Source: Sclerotiophoma versabilis
Taxonomy: Eukaryota; Ascomycota; Dothideomycetes; Pleosporales; Didymellaceae
Direction: 5' to 3'
DNA length: 64,000 nucleotides
NCBI GenBank assembly: GCA_012274445.1
Contig: JAAROD010000033.1
Location: forward strand, 496,001 to 560,000
Part shown: piece by piece, positions 46,921 to 57,900 of the stretch
Numbering within the stretch: the stretch's first letter is position 1
Layout of the letters: every line of letters begins with the position of its first letter
Position numbers and translations under genes: made by a program
Notes under the pieces: generated by a model
What the model saw: only the letters and a program-made list of their open reading frames with translations
The model's database searches: none
What the model was told of the DNA's origin: nothing

Positions 46921-48978
46921 TAAAAAAGTCTCCTCATCACCGAATCCATGGATGATCTTGCTGCCTTCGTGCAGCTTGCAGTTCGGGTTGAGGCAACGCT
47001 GCCAATGTAGATTGTAGCAGGAGCCGTTGATAACCAATTGCATGCATACGATTTCCTGATGGTCGTCTGTGCCTGGGAAGTGCAGCTCGGAACGCTTGTC
47101 CCAGAGGTGCATTTCGCACATGTCGTTCTTGCAATCGTACCATTGTTTCCTGCATGTGGTACTGGGAGTCGGGAACCATCCCTTTCCTAGTTTTTCTGAT
47201 TCGTGTATGCGACAGGCGTTGTGTACGCATGCTGTCCATGATAGCTTTCCATGATTTGGATTCCGGTGGTCCAAGGCGTACTCTGGTCGTGGGTTTAGAA
47301 GCAACGCTGGCTTCCTGTCGAAGTCAGGCTCGTTCCTGCTTCGGTCGTTTTTTACTTGTCGCTCGAGCTCCTGTCGTGTGGCGTAGTTGCCAGCACTGAG
47401 TTTATCGAAATCATGTTTCCACCAATCCTGTTGGGATTTACTTAGGTTGTTGACCTGTCGTTGTCCTGCGCGAGTTTGAAGTGCCATTTGCTGTAGTTTC
47501 TTGTCGATGCTCTTGGTAATCCGATCACAGTTTTCCTGAAAGGTAGCGTTGTTGTCTCGGATTTCTTGACGTGCTAGTTCTGCTTCTGTACGTTCGTTGA
47601 ATTCACGCATGTCTGTGTCGTACCAACTTTCTTCAGTGTCGGAGGCGTAGATAGTGCCTCCATCCGCTTCTTGTCTGGCAGTGTCGCGTAGTCGCTGAGA
47701 CATAGTGGGCTGCTTGTGCTTGCACACTTTCAGTCCTCGTTCGTATGCTTGTCCCATCTGTGTTGATGGTCGTCTCGCTAGGTCCTGCAGATGCTTCTGC
47801 TGTTCGTCCAACTCTTGGTATGGTGTAGGTGCTCGGCTTCGGGCATTCCGTATGTCCTCATCGGATGGTTCGATGTAATCGTCATCGGATCCGGGTTCGG
47901 GGTCCTCCATAAGACGTCCCATGTCATCGGTGAGAACTTCCCATTCATCACCGGCATCCGCATCCTCGCGGGTGAGTACGTTGAGTTGTCGAACCACCTT
48001 GTTCTTGGATCGACAGTCCTTGGCATAGTGGCCTTGCTTGCCACATCCATAACAAGTCACTCCTGACTTGTCCTTCCTGTCACTACCCTTGCTTTTCTGG
48101 TTCCATCGGGGTTCTGGTCCTTTGTTGATGTTGGACAGGTCCATGGCCTCTGGTCCGTAGTAACCGCTGCTGGTGCTATTGTGTACACGGCGTCCAGTGT
48201 TTGGCTGGTAGCGGTTGCTTCCTCGGTTTCCTCGGTTGAGGTTGTTTCGCCATGGGTTGCGTGGAGGCGGGCGAGTAGTATGAGCTGCTGCTCGTGTACG
48301 TGGGTCCTCTCGCAATTCCTGTTGTAGTTCGTACAGCTTGACATCGATATCAATTGCCGTATTGACCAGGGAGTCGAAGTCATCGGTAGACGCAGCGGTC
48401 CGCATCAATTCCTCTTTGACTCGTGGTTTCAATCCTTGTCGGAACATCGTTGTCAACGCGGTGTCGTCCCAGCCGGTGTACGTTGCTAGCTGCTGAAATT
48501 TGGCAGCATAGTCGGCGGCTGACGTGGTTTGCTTAATGCGTTGGATGTCGCGACGTGCGATGGTTGGTTCGTTGTGTACTCCAAATACTCGGCGTATCTG
48601 TTCCTTGAACAGGTCGAAGTCTTCGATCCATGCGTCGATGTCGGTGGACGTTCCTTCTCCATGGTAACGCTGGATAAAGGGTTTGATCCACGTGAACGCG
48701 CGGTCCTTCATGAACGTGGAGACAAGCGTCACACGTTTCTCCTCAGGGATGCGTTCTCCCTGAAACATGAAGAAGAGGTCGAACTTGATAAGCCAGTCTT
48801 CCAGTTTCTCACGAGTACCATCGAAGGTCTCGGGCTTAGCTACTGGGTATACACTCGTGGACGTAGAGGTCGTCGTGCCCTCGTTCGATCCTTCGTCCAT
48901 ATCGAGGTCGTCGTCGACGCGGTTGCGTGACGCGTTGGAGTTGCTATGGGTAGCACGGGATCCTGAAGTAGTACTCAT
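46837..48978 (-). CDS. gag: Gypsy Gag polyprotein with CCHC zinc knuckle
   Basis: 713 residues from the ATG at 48,978, only 17 bp after the 5' LTR. The N-terminus is Ser/Thr/Asp-rich. The capsid-like region (about residues 50-230) contains ETFDGTREKLEDWLIKFDLF and the DYAAKFQQLATYTGWDD block typical of retrotransposon Gag. A CCHC knuckle, CYGCGKQGHYAKDC, is at about 306-320. The C-terminal 350 residues are long for a fungal Gag: acidic and Gln-rich, then a Cys/His-rich stretch (about 570-690) with repeated CxxxxCxxH-like spacing whose role is unknown. It ends at 46,837, overlapping the pol frame by about 100 bp. Confidence 0.93.
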   Translation of the reverse strand: MSTTSGSRATHSNSNASRNRVDDDLDMDEGSNEGTTTSTSTSVYPVAKPETFDGTREKLEDWLIKFDLFFMFQGERIPEEKRVTLVSTFMKDRAFTWIKPFIQRYHGEGTSTDIDAWIEDFDLFKEQIRRVFGVHNEPTIARRDIQRIKQTTSAADYAAKFQQLATYTGWDDTALTTMFRQGLKPRVKEELMRTAASTDDFDSLVNTAIDIDVKLYELQQELREDPRTRAAAHTTRPPPRNPWRNNLNRGNRGSNRYQPNTGRRVHNSTSSGYYGPEAMDLSNINKGPEPRWNQKSKGSDRKDKSGVTCYGCGKQGHYAKDCRSKNKVVRQLNVLTREDADAGDEWEVLTDDMGRLMEDPEPGSDDDYIEPSDEDIRNARSRAPTPYQELDEQQKHLQDLARRPSTQMGQAYERGLKVCKHKQPTMSQRLRDTARQEADGGTIYASDTEESWYDTDMREFNERTEAELARQEIRDNNATFQENCDRITKSIDKKLQQMALQTRAGQRQVNNLSKSQQDWWKHDFDKLSAGNYATRQELERQVKNDRSRNEPDFDRKPALLLNPRPEYALDHRNPNHGKLSWTACVHNACRIHESEKLGKGWFPTPSTTCRKQWYDCKNDMCEMHLWDKRSELHFPGTDDHQEIVCMQLVINGSCYNLHWQRCLNPNCKLHEGSKIIHGFGDEETFLGKRQKSAPSSDPLTLLGTAHSSDYPSS
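46921..46927 (-). promoter_or_regulatory. Programmed -1 frameshift site T_TTT_TTA between gag and pol
   Basis: On the minus strand, in gag register, the sequence reads ACT TTT TTA GGC, giving the canonical X_XXY_YYZ slippery heptamer T_TTT_TTA. Two TGA codons close the pol frame just upstream, and gag ends at 46,837, so any shift must occur in this window of about 100 bp. No downstream pseudoknot was verified. Confidence 0.75.
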
Positions 48979-48995
48979 CTTTGGGGTGTTCAAAG
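48979..48995 (-). other. Primer-binding region, possibly self-priming
   Basis: The 17 bp between the 5' LTR and the gag ATG read CTTTGAACACCCCAAAG. They do not resemble the complement of a tRNA 3' end (no TGG start). TTGAACAC is perfectly complementary to GTGTTCAA in the LTR transcript at 49,212-49,205, as in Tf1-type self-priming. The 17-mer can also form a 5-bp hairpin (CTTTG/CAAAG). Confidence 0.5.
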
Positions 48996-49496
48996 TGTTG
49001 AAGTTGTACTTTCAAGCAAAGCTCGTAAGCACTATTCGTATTGGTTCTCAGGGATGAGCGCTGGTACAGGATGATCCGTAAGGGTTGGGGTTATTGTCTA
49101 GTGAGACACCGTGACAATGGAGGGTAACAATGAGTAGTATAGAGTAGACTATCTAGCTCGAGAGTTGGGGGTTGAGATTCCAAAGACAAACTTGATTGAC
49201 TAAGTTGAACACGAACCATAAGGGTTGTGTTCCTACTGACTATATACTTAAGATGTCCCATAGTGTAGCATGGTCTTCCACCAAGTCCCATAGGGGGCCT
49301 TGTGGTATTCATGGAACAATGTGGGATTCGTGGGACATCACGTGACGTTGTGTTGTCGTGTCTCACACTCCTGACTCCAGGTTCTGTGTGGAGTTCGTGA
49401 GACATCACGTGACCTGGGGCCTGGCGCCCGCCGATCCAGGGCCCGCCATTGGTAATAAGTCACCATCCCCGCGTGCCATCCTCCGAGATCGTAACA
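48996..49496 (-). repeat. 5' LTR of the intact Gypsy element
   Basis: 501 bp, matching the 3' LTR throughout. On the coding (minus) strand TATATA at 49,246-49,241 lies 34 bp upstream of G 49,212, the predicted transcript start if the element is self-primed. Confidence 0.95.
49241..49246 (-). promoter_or_regulatory. TATA box of the Gypsy 5' LTR
   Basis: TATATA in an AAGTATATAGTC context on the minus strand, in the middle of the LTR, as expected for the U3/R border. The same hexamer reads on the plus strand, so it could also serve antisense transcription in the 3' LTR copy (42,756-42,761). Confidence 0.5.
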
Positions 49497-52400
49497 AATA
49501 GATCTTCTCTCTTAGTAATAGAGAGCTTAATTACTTCTTCTATCTCTACTATCTTACTAGGCTTATAGAGAACTTCTATAACCTCTACTACTTCTATAAC
49601 TAGAAGTGTAGTTAACTTATTAACCTAGTTATAGAAGAGCTTCTTATTAAAAGTTATATTACGCGTTATAATTACCTAGTTAAGTTAGGGTACTTATATA
49701 TAGTATATATTAGAAGCTTAATAACTAATAAGGTAACTAATATAACTTTCTAGAGTAACTTTAAAGCTTCTTCTATTATAGCTAGCTGCTTATTCTCTAT
49801 TTAAGAGATATACTTAGTAGCTATACGTATATATCCTACTCTTATTAGGTCTTAGATTAGCTATAAGTGCCCTTACCTACTTAGGTTAGTACTATTAAAA
49901 GTACTATATAAACTACTAATTAAGCTTCTTTTTTAGGCTATATAGCTTATTTAAGTATATAGAACTTATATTATAGAGCTATACAGCAGCTATAATAACC
50001 TCTAGCTAGAGCTTCTTAGGTAGGTTTATACTACTCCTTATTTTTATTAACTTAGTAATTATCTTCTATCTACTTCTCTCTACTATACTATTTAGCTTAT
50101 ATATATAAGAAGGTATATACTTAATATTAATTTCTATATTAAGCGCCTAGCGCTTATATATAGAGCTCTCTTACTATAGTAGTATAGCTGTGTTATTATC
50201 TTAGCTAATCTTATAGATTTTAAGCTTATACTAAGTAGCTACTTAGCTTAAAAAATTAGTAAGAACTTAGAGAATTTTAATTTAAGTCTTTTTCTATAGT
50301 AGGTATATAAAGAGCTTTCTACTATAGTACTCTTTAATTAAAAGTATCTATAACTTTCCTTTATAGCCTAGGAGTATATTAAACAGGTCCTAGCTAATTT
50401 ACTAGGAGGGGTAAGCTAGTTTCTTATACTTTCTTTATAATACTACCTACTTAGTATAGGTTATTATATATTTCTTATAATTCTTCTAGAGCACTTTAGC
50501 TATATACATACTGCATACGCACTTTACTAGTACTTATAGAGCTTCTAGGCTAAGGTAGCTAGCTTTAGTATACTAGAAGTACTTACTTAAGCTGCAGAGA
50601 TAGAAGTTTTATAATTATTTTATTATTACTACGTTTAGAAGGCTTATAGAATAGTAAGAAAGAAGTTTATATTTAAGAAAAGTAAGGTTATAAGTATACT
50701 ATAGAGTAGTATATATAATACTTATATTAAGGTCTTTAATATATCCTACCTGCAGAGTACTATTAAGCCCTAGGTACTATACCTTCATTTCTTATAATTA
50801 AGCTTTTAAGATAATATTAATATAGAAACCTTTAACTATAATAATATTCTAAAGAAGTAGTTTCTTAGTATATAGGCTGCGCTTCCTATAAAGAGTGTTT
50901 TTTAGTAAATAAGCTTTTTAGCCTACTATAGAAAACGCTTAGGTACCTACCTTTATAGTATTACTAAAATTAGATAGATAGAAAAACCTAGGTATAAAGT
51001 ACTTAGCGCTATTAACTAGGTGTATAGTAGCTCTATTATCTAGAATTATACTTTTAGAAAGTAGATAAGTGTTAAAATCTATAAGGTTATATACCTCTAG
51101 AGTCTCTCTTATTAGCTAGGTATTACTAAGAGTACTTATTATTCTAGAGTTAATTAGAGCTGCTTATATATTACCTAGAAACTTAACTTATAGTATTCTA
51201 TCTACAAGTTAGGGACCTCCTAAGGCCTAGATTAAGTAGTAAGTTTTTAAGTACTAGCTAAGTTACTTAATTTTCTTCTTAAGGTCTTTAAACTCTCTAT
51301 AATTAAGCTTCTAGAGTATTTACTAATAAGCTTAGTCTTTTAGTCTATATAGAGGTAAAGATAAGCCTATTACTATAGTCTTAAGTGCTTAGTACTATGT
51401 TAGTTTCTATAGGTAGGTATAACTCTTAGTCTTATAGGGGTAACTATAGCCTATTTATTTTAAACTTAAGCTATTAGGCTTCTCTATAGAAGATCTTTAG
51501 GTATTTAATTAATTACTAAAGGTTATAAATACTTTTAGGTTATCTTTAGTTAACCTAATTATATTTTATATATTAAGCTACTAAAGACCCTACTTACTTA
51601 GTCTAAATTAAGCGTTTTAAGCCCTAGAATAGTATTCTAGATAATTCTTTAGTGTATAGTATAAGCCTATTCTAGGGTAATTTTATACTCTAATATATTA
51701 AGGAAATCTTAAATAGTAAGCTTCTTATTAACTTCTATAAGCTTATAAGACTTAGATCTTATATATAGGTATAACTACTTCTAGTACTAGTCTTATAGAG
51801 TAGCTTATTCTTATCTAGCTACTCTAAGGTAGGCTCTATACTCTGCTCTAACTTAGTTCTTAGTACTTAGTATAGTAGAAGCAAGCTTCTAGCATAGTTC
51901 TTGCATAAGTAATTATAGTATAGTCTTATTATTAGTAATAAGCTATACTATTACTAGTAAGATAATTAATAGAGCTACTATAGTATTAACTTAGTTCTAT
52001 AGTTTCTAAAGACGCTCTACCTTAGCAGCCTACTTACTTATTTATATTTTATATTTTATAAGCTTATAGTTATATACCTTAGAGCTTAATTATACTTTAG
52101 TAGGTTAGGTAGACTAGCTATAGGTAGCTTATATATGCAGATAGTTATTATAGATTAAGCTAGTTAATAGATACCTAGTAGCTCCTAGCTCTGTAATTAA
52201 GCTAATAGTAAGTAGCTTAGAGGCTCTTTTATATATACCTAGTATATTAGAAGTATCTAGGTTAATAAGATTCTATATATTATATAGCTTAGTATACTAG
52301 GTAAGCTAAATATACTAATTAGGCTAGTTATTTCTAGAGCACAGCTAGTAGGCACTAGCTAGTATAGCTAATAAAGCTTATAAGCTGTAGTTAACTAGCT

Positions 52401-52528
52401 TACCTATTATTTAGTTTAGTAGCTAGGTAAAAGAGAGTTTTAATTAGAGTAGTTAAGTACTATTTAAAAGGCTTAATTAGCTAAGTGTATAGAGAGATCT
52501 ACTACTCTTTAGAAGCTAGGCTTATAAC
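49497..52528 (-). mobile_element. RIP-degraded Copia family B element, 5' portion
   Basis: Continues the Copia sequence interrupted at 42,510; joined across the AATAG duplication it matches the Copia copy near 57,905-57,960 in reverse complement. The right end, CTTATAACnext to the LTR, is the reverse complement of the GTTATAAG start of Copia internal domains, and 52,241-52,340 matches the gag start seen again at 63.9 kb. Stops fill every frame. Confidence 0.75.
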
Positions 52529-52820
52529 TGTTAACAAGCTTATAGTATAATACTTAGGTAATTAAATAATTAATTAGTGCCTATCTATCTAGACGTAATA
52601 ACTGTTTATATACAGAAGAAATATTATTAGTTACGTAACTCTAGAATTAAGCTTATAGGTAGTAGCAGGTCTGCTTAACTATAGTTAGCTTAACTACTAA
52701 GCTTCTTAAGGGTTAGCTATAAGCTTAGGCGCACAGGCTTATACTTTAGGTAATACCTAGCTCTAATACGCTAATGCCTTACTTAGCCTAGCAGTAAGCT
52801 AGCAGCTTACTTATACAACA
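52529..52820 (-). repeat. 5' LTR of minus-strand Copia family B relic
   Basis: 292 bp, TGTTAACAAGCTTATAG...TATACAACA, the least mutated copy of family B (TG and CA ends kept). It adjoins the Copia internal domain on its left. The right flank ATACC does not match the CTAAT left of the partner LTR. Confidence 0.8.
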
Positions 52821-52913
52821 ATACCTTACTTATAACCTAGGCTACTTTTAAGCTTATTAAGAAATCTATTATAAATTATAGTATTTCTATACTAATTAGT
52901 TATAGTTTATAAA
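52821..52913 (-). mobile_element. Fragment of a second RIP-degraded Gypsy copy
   Basis: 93 bp matching 27,763-27,850 (the tail of the antisense ORF next to the pol end) in the same orientation. It was cut on the right by a family A Copia LTR. Confidence 0.6.
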
Positions 52914-54957
52914 TATTATATAATAAATTATATAGATTACTACTATAGAGCTTTTTTCTTACTTCTATACTCTAATTAGGTTGCTTTAGTACCTAACTAC
53001 TAAGTAGCTCTATAGAAGCTTAAGAGCTTACTTAATAAGGTTATAAGACTAAGTAGGTCTCTAGAAGCCTATAAGCTTATTAGGTAAAATTATATAACTT
53101 CTAAATTCTCTTTATATATAATTAATATTTTAGATATAAATTAGATAGTACTAATTAAATACTATTAATTACCTAAGTATAGTTCTATAAGCTCTATTAT
53201 AGTTATAAGCCTAGCTTTCTAAGAATAGTAGATCTTACTATATACTTAGAAAGAGCTTATAGAATATACCTTAGAAGTTCTAATTACTCTTTATTTTCTT
53301 TCTTTTAGTATAATACTACTATAAGTAAGCTAGTTAGCTATAGTATATAAGCTCTATTAGAAATTCTAATAGGTCTTTACTAATTAAGGTTATATATTAA
53401 CTAGCCTAATTAGTATATCTAACTTACCTAGTATACTAAGCTTTAAGATATATAGAAGCTTATTAATCTAGATGCTCTAGACGCTCTAGGTATATATAAT
53501 AGAGCTTTTTAGCTACCTACTATAAGCTTAATTACCTCTAATTATCTACTAGCTTACTCTACTTAAAGCTAAAGCACTTAACTAATTAATTATAATACCT
53601 CTATAGGCTTATTAAGCTTAGAAATTTATAACTAAAAGCTTAAAATATATAAGGTTAAATTAAGTTAGTAGGTATCTAAGGCAGAGCGCTTATAAAAGCT
53701 CTAGAACTAGGTTAATACTATAGTATTACTAGTAATTCTCTTACTAGTAGTAGTAAAGCTAATTACTAATAATATAATAATACTCTAAGCGCTTATCTAA
53801 GTACTTAAGGAGGAGCTTACTTTAATAGATATTAGTACCTAGAACTAGGTAAGAGCTAAGTATAAATAATACCTTAGAGTAGCTAAATAAAGTTAAGCTA
53901 CTTTATAGAACTAGTATTAGAAGTAGTTCTACTTCTATATAAAAGCTAATTTATATAAGCTTATAGAAGTTAAGAGAGTACTTACTTTATAGAATTTCTT
54001 AAATATCTTAAGCTATAGAATTACTCTAGAGTAGGCTTATACTATAAACTAAAAGATTATTTAGAATAGTATTCTAGAGCTTAAAATACTTAATTTAGAT
54101 TAGGTAAGCAGAGTCTTTAGTAGTTTATTATATAAGTATTAATAAGCTTATAGTATAATACTTAGGTAATTAAATAAATTAATTAGTGTCTATTTCTCTA
54201 AACGTAATAACTATTTTATATAAAGAAAATATTACTAGTTATATAACTCTATAATTAAGCTTATAGAAAGTAGTAGGTCTACTTAACTATAGTTAGCTTA
54301 ACTACTAAGCTTATTAAGAGTTAGCTATAAGCTTAGGCGTACAGGCTTAAACCTTAGGTAATACCTAGCTCTAATATACTAATACCTTACTTAGCTTAGT
54401 AGTAAGCTAGCAGCTTATTTATATAATAATAAGCATACTATAAGAGTAGAAAAGAATAATCTAAGAGTATTTATAGTATTTAGAAACTAAATAGATACTT
54501 TCTAAGAAGTACCTATAAGTAACTCTAAAAGCTTAAGTAGGTATATAGACTCTTATAAATAAAATAGAAGAACTTATAGATAGAAACTAACTATTAACTA
54601 ATTTCTAGAAATAGTAGTTAAAGAGAGCTTCTTACTACCTACCTATATAAGTAGAAGTAATTAAAAGAATACTCTTTAGAGGCTTAAAAGTAAAGAGTAT
54701 ATAGAACCTAGGAGAGTTTTTAAGCAGCTTAACTAGACCTTAAACGCTCTATTAGTAATAACAGCTCTACTAGTAAATAGTATACTAGCTAAGGTTAAGT
54801 TTCTAAGTAATATATAGGCTGCTCTAATTAATATAAAAATAATATAAATAAGTAATCTAGCTAAGAAACCTAGAGTTTATAACCTTATAAATTTTAATAC
54901 TTATTAACTTTTAGATAGTATAATTTTAGATAATAGAGTAGCTACGCATATAGTATA
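52914..54957 (+). mobile_element. Truncated RIP-degraded Copia family A element
   Basis: A 288-bp 5' LTR (52,914-53,201) followed by an internal domain starting GTTATAAGCCTAGC, matching 28,607-30,060 of the complete family A element. A family B solo LTR is nested at 54,137-54,428. The match ends near 54,957, where a different Copia relic begins in its gag region, so the rest has been lost or replaced. Confidence 0.75.
54137..54428 (-). repeat. Solo LTR, Copia family B, nested
   Basis: 292 bp, starting TATTAATAAGCTTATAG and ending TATATAATA, with perfect ATAAG duplications at 54,132-54,136 and 54,429-54,433. The empty site is visible at 29.53 kb in the complete family A element. Confidence 0.85.
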
Positions 54958-57900
54958 GCTTAACTACTCTAATTAAACCTAAATTCTTAGTAACTATAAA
55001 TTACTACTATAAGTAAGCTAGTTAACTATAGCTTATAAGCTTAATTAACTATCTCTGCAGGTACCTTCTAACTAAAGTCTTAAACTAACTAGCCTAATTA
55101 GTATATACAGCTTATATAGCACGCTAAGCTGCGCAATATATAGGATCTAGTTAACCTAGATACTCTAGATACTCCTAGTATATATAAGAGAGCTTCTTAG
55201 CTACTACTAGGTAGCTTAGGGAATTCCTTTAGAGCTTCTAAACAACTAGTAGAAAGCTTAATATTTAATAAGAGGTTTCTAGTATACTTAACCTAAAGTT
55301 AATTAACATAGCTAATTAATATGCGCACGCCTTATAGCACTCTAACCCTAATAAGTACTAAAGTGTATAACTAGGAGCTTGCTAAGTATAGGATTAAATT
55401 AAGTAAGTAGGTAGCTAGGGCTAAGTGCCTTTAGAAGCTATAGAACTAAGTTAACACTACTATATTTCTATTAATTATATTACTAGTAATAGTGCAGCTT
55501 ATTTTAGGTAACAGTATAACTCTATAATTGCTTATCTAGGCCCTAAGAGAGGAGCTTACTTCTACTTTACTTAGCACTAAGAACTAAGTATAAGCTAAGT
55601 ATAGGGCTTACCTTAGAGCTGCTAAGCAGAGATAAGCTACTTTATAAGACTATTACTAGAAGTAGTTATACCTCTATATAAGAGCTAAGGCTTATAAGCT
55701 TATAAAAGTTAATAGAGAGCTTACTATCTAAGACTTCTTAGATATATTAAGCTATAAGATTACCTCTAAATAGGCCTGCACTATGCACTAAAGAATTATC
55801 TTAGATACTATTCTAGGGCTTAAAACGCTTACTTTAGACTAAGTAAGTAGGGTCTTTAGTAGCCTAATGCATAAGCATATAATAAAGGCAGAGAAGGATA
55901 CTTCTAGTATGTTTACTACCTTTAGTAACTGCTTAGATATTGCCTAAAGCACTTCTACTAGTAACTTAAGCTGCTTAGCTATAGGCAATAGCTATAAATA
56001 CCTCTATAAGAAAAAAGAGAACACCTATAAGTAGAAGGTAACTAAATACTAAGCACTAGAGACAGTAGTAAGGGGCTTATCTATGCCTTCTTACTATCTT
56101 AAGAAATTATGCTGCTAGAATATACTTTAGAAGCTTAACTCTAATAACTTTAAGAACCTAAAGAAGTTAATTAAGTAACTTAGCTAGTACTTATAAGCTT
56201 CTTATACTATTATAGTAGGTAGTGCGCCTTAACCTATAAGCAGAGTGCCTAAAGCTAAGTTCTTAGGCAACGTCTAAGCAGCTCTTATTAACCTAAAGAC
56301 AATAATAAGACTCCTAATAAACTTAGGGGTAGAGGAGAAGCTAGAGGTCTATAACCTTATAGACTTTAATGCCTATCCTCTATTAGAGAGTATAATTTTA
56401 GATAATAGAGCTACTACTTACCTAGTTAACAGTGTAGATAAGCTTATACCTAGTACCTTTATACTAGCTATCTTAATAGATATAGTAAAAGTAGGTACTT
56501 AAGAATTCTTTATTATAGGCTAAGGAGCTTATTTATTTAAGAATACTCTCTATAGAAGGCATAGCCTAAATATAGAGAACCTACTTCTTTAGGATATTAT
56601 TATAGTAGAAGGATTTTACGTTAATATAATCTTAGAAGCTTAATTACAGGAAAAAGGGGTATAGTACCTAGGCCTTAATAGTACTCTCTAAGTTAGTTAT
56701 ATTAAAGATCTAAATAGGAGTATTATATGTGCTACTCTGCAGCATGCTTATAACCTTACTTTCTTTAAATATAAGCTACTATTAAACTACTTTCTAAGCC
56801 TATTAAACGTAGTAATAATAAAACGCTTATATAACTTATATTCTAGAAGCTTAATAGAGCAGCTATAGCATACCTAAGCTAGATATCTAGGCCTAGAAGC
56901 TCTTTAAGTACTTATACAGCGCGCGTGCAGTGTATATATAAGTAGAACACTCTAAAAGAACTATAAGGTGTGTATAACTATATATACTAAGCAGGTTATT
57001 TTACACAGACCTTATAAGAAGCCTACTTAGCTATTCTAGAGAATTAGATAGGACCTATTTAATATGCCTCTAGTTAGAGGTAGTAAACTATAGATACTTT
57101 TAATTAAGGAGTACTATAGTAGGAAGCTCTTTGTGTATATACTGTAAGAAAAGACTTAGATTAAGATTTTATATACTCTAACTAATTTCTTAAGCTAGAT
57201 AGCTACCTAGTATAAGCTCTGTATCTGTAAAATAAGCTAGAATAATAATACTACTACCTTGCTATAGTAAGGGAGCTTCTTATATAAATACTAGGCGCTT
57301 AAAGTAGAAATTAATATTAAATAGGTCCTGCTATATATATATAAGCTAAATAGAGCTGCTAAAAGAGAGAGCTAAGAGATTATTACTAAGTCTATTAAGA
57401 TAAGAAGCAGCTTAAACTTACCTAAGAAGCTCTAGCCTAAGGTAGTTACAGCAGTAGCCTAGCTCTATAATATAAGCCTGTTATACGTAAATAAGCTTTA
57501 GAGTTTAAATAAGTAGCTTAACTAGTAGTTTATATAATACTTCTACTAGTACTAACCTAAGTAGGTAAGAGTAGTTACAGCTAATTTAAGACTTAATTAG
57601 AGTAGAATATACACATATAGCTGCTATGCCTACCTCTTAAACAGAGAATAAGCAGCTAGGTGTAATTAGAGAGGCTTTAAAGTTACTCTAAGGGGCTATA
57701 TTAGGTATTTAGTAGGCTACTAAGCTACTAATATCTATAGAATATAGGTACTCTAACTTAACTAGGTAATTATAATATATAATATAACCTTTAATAAGGA
57801 GCTCTTTTATAGAAGAGATAAGTTAGATACTATTCTAGTATTAGAAGTAACTACTATAATTAAGATACTCTATAAAACTAGTAAAATTATATATATAGAA

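Larger units (their letters stand above)
42511..49496 (-). mobile_element. Intact Ty3/Gypsy chromovirus with antisense accessory ORF
   Basis: 6,986 bp with 501-bp LTRs (TG...CA) that read identical, and a perfect 5-bp target duplication AATAG (42,506-42,510 and 49,497-49,501). GC content and dinucleotides are normal, unlike the surrounding RIP-degraded DNA. It encodes on the minus strand Gag and, in the -1 frame, Pol (PR-RT-RH-IN-chromodomain), and on the plus strand a zinc-cluster/coiled-coil ORF between Pol and the 3' LTR. It interrupts a degraded Copia element whose sequence is continuous across the empty site. The element looks complete and possibly active; expression is not shown by sequence. 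Confidence 0.95.
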
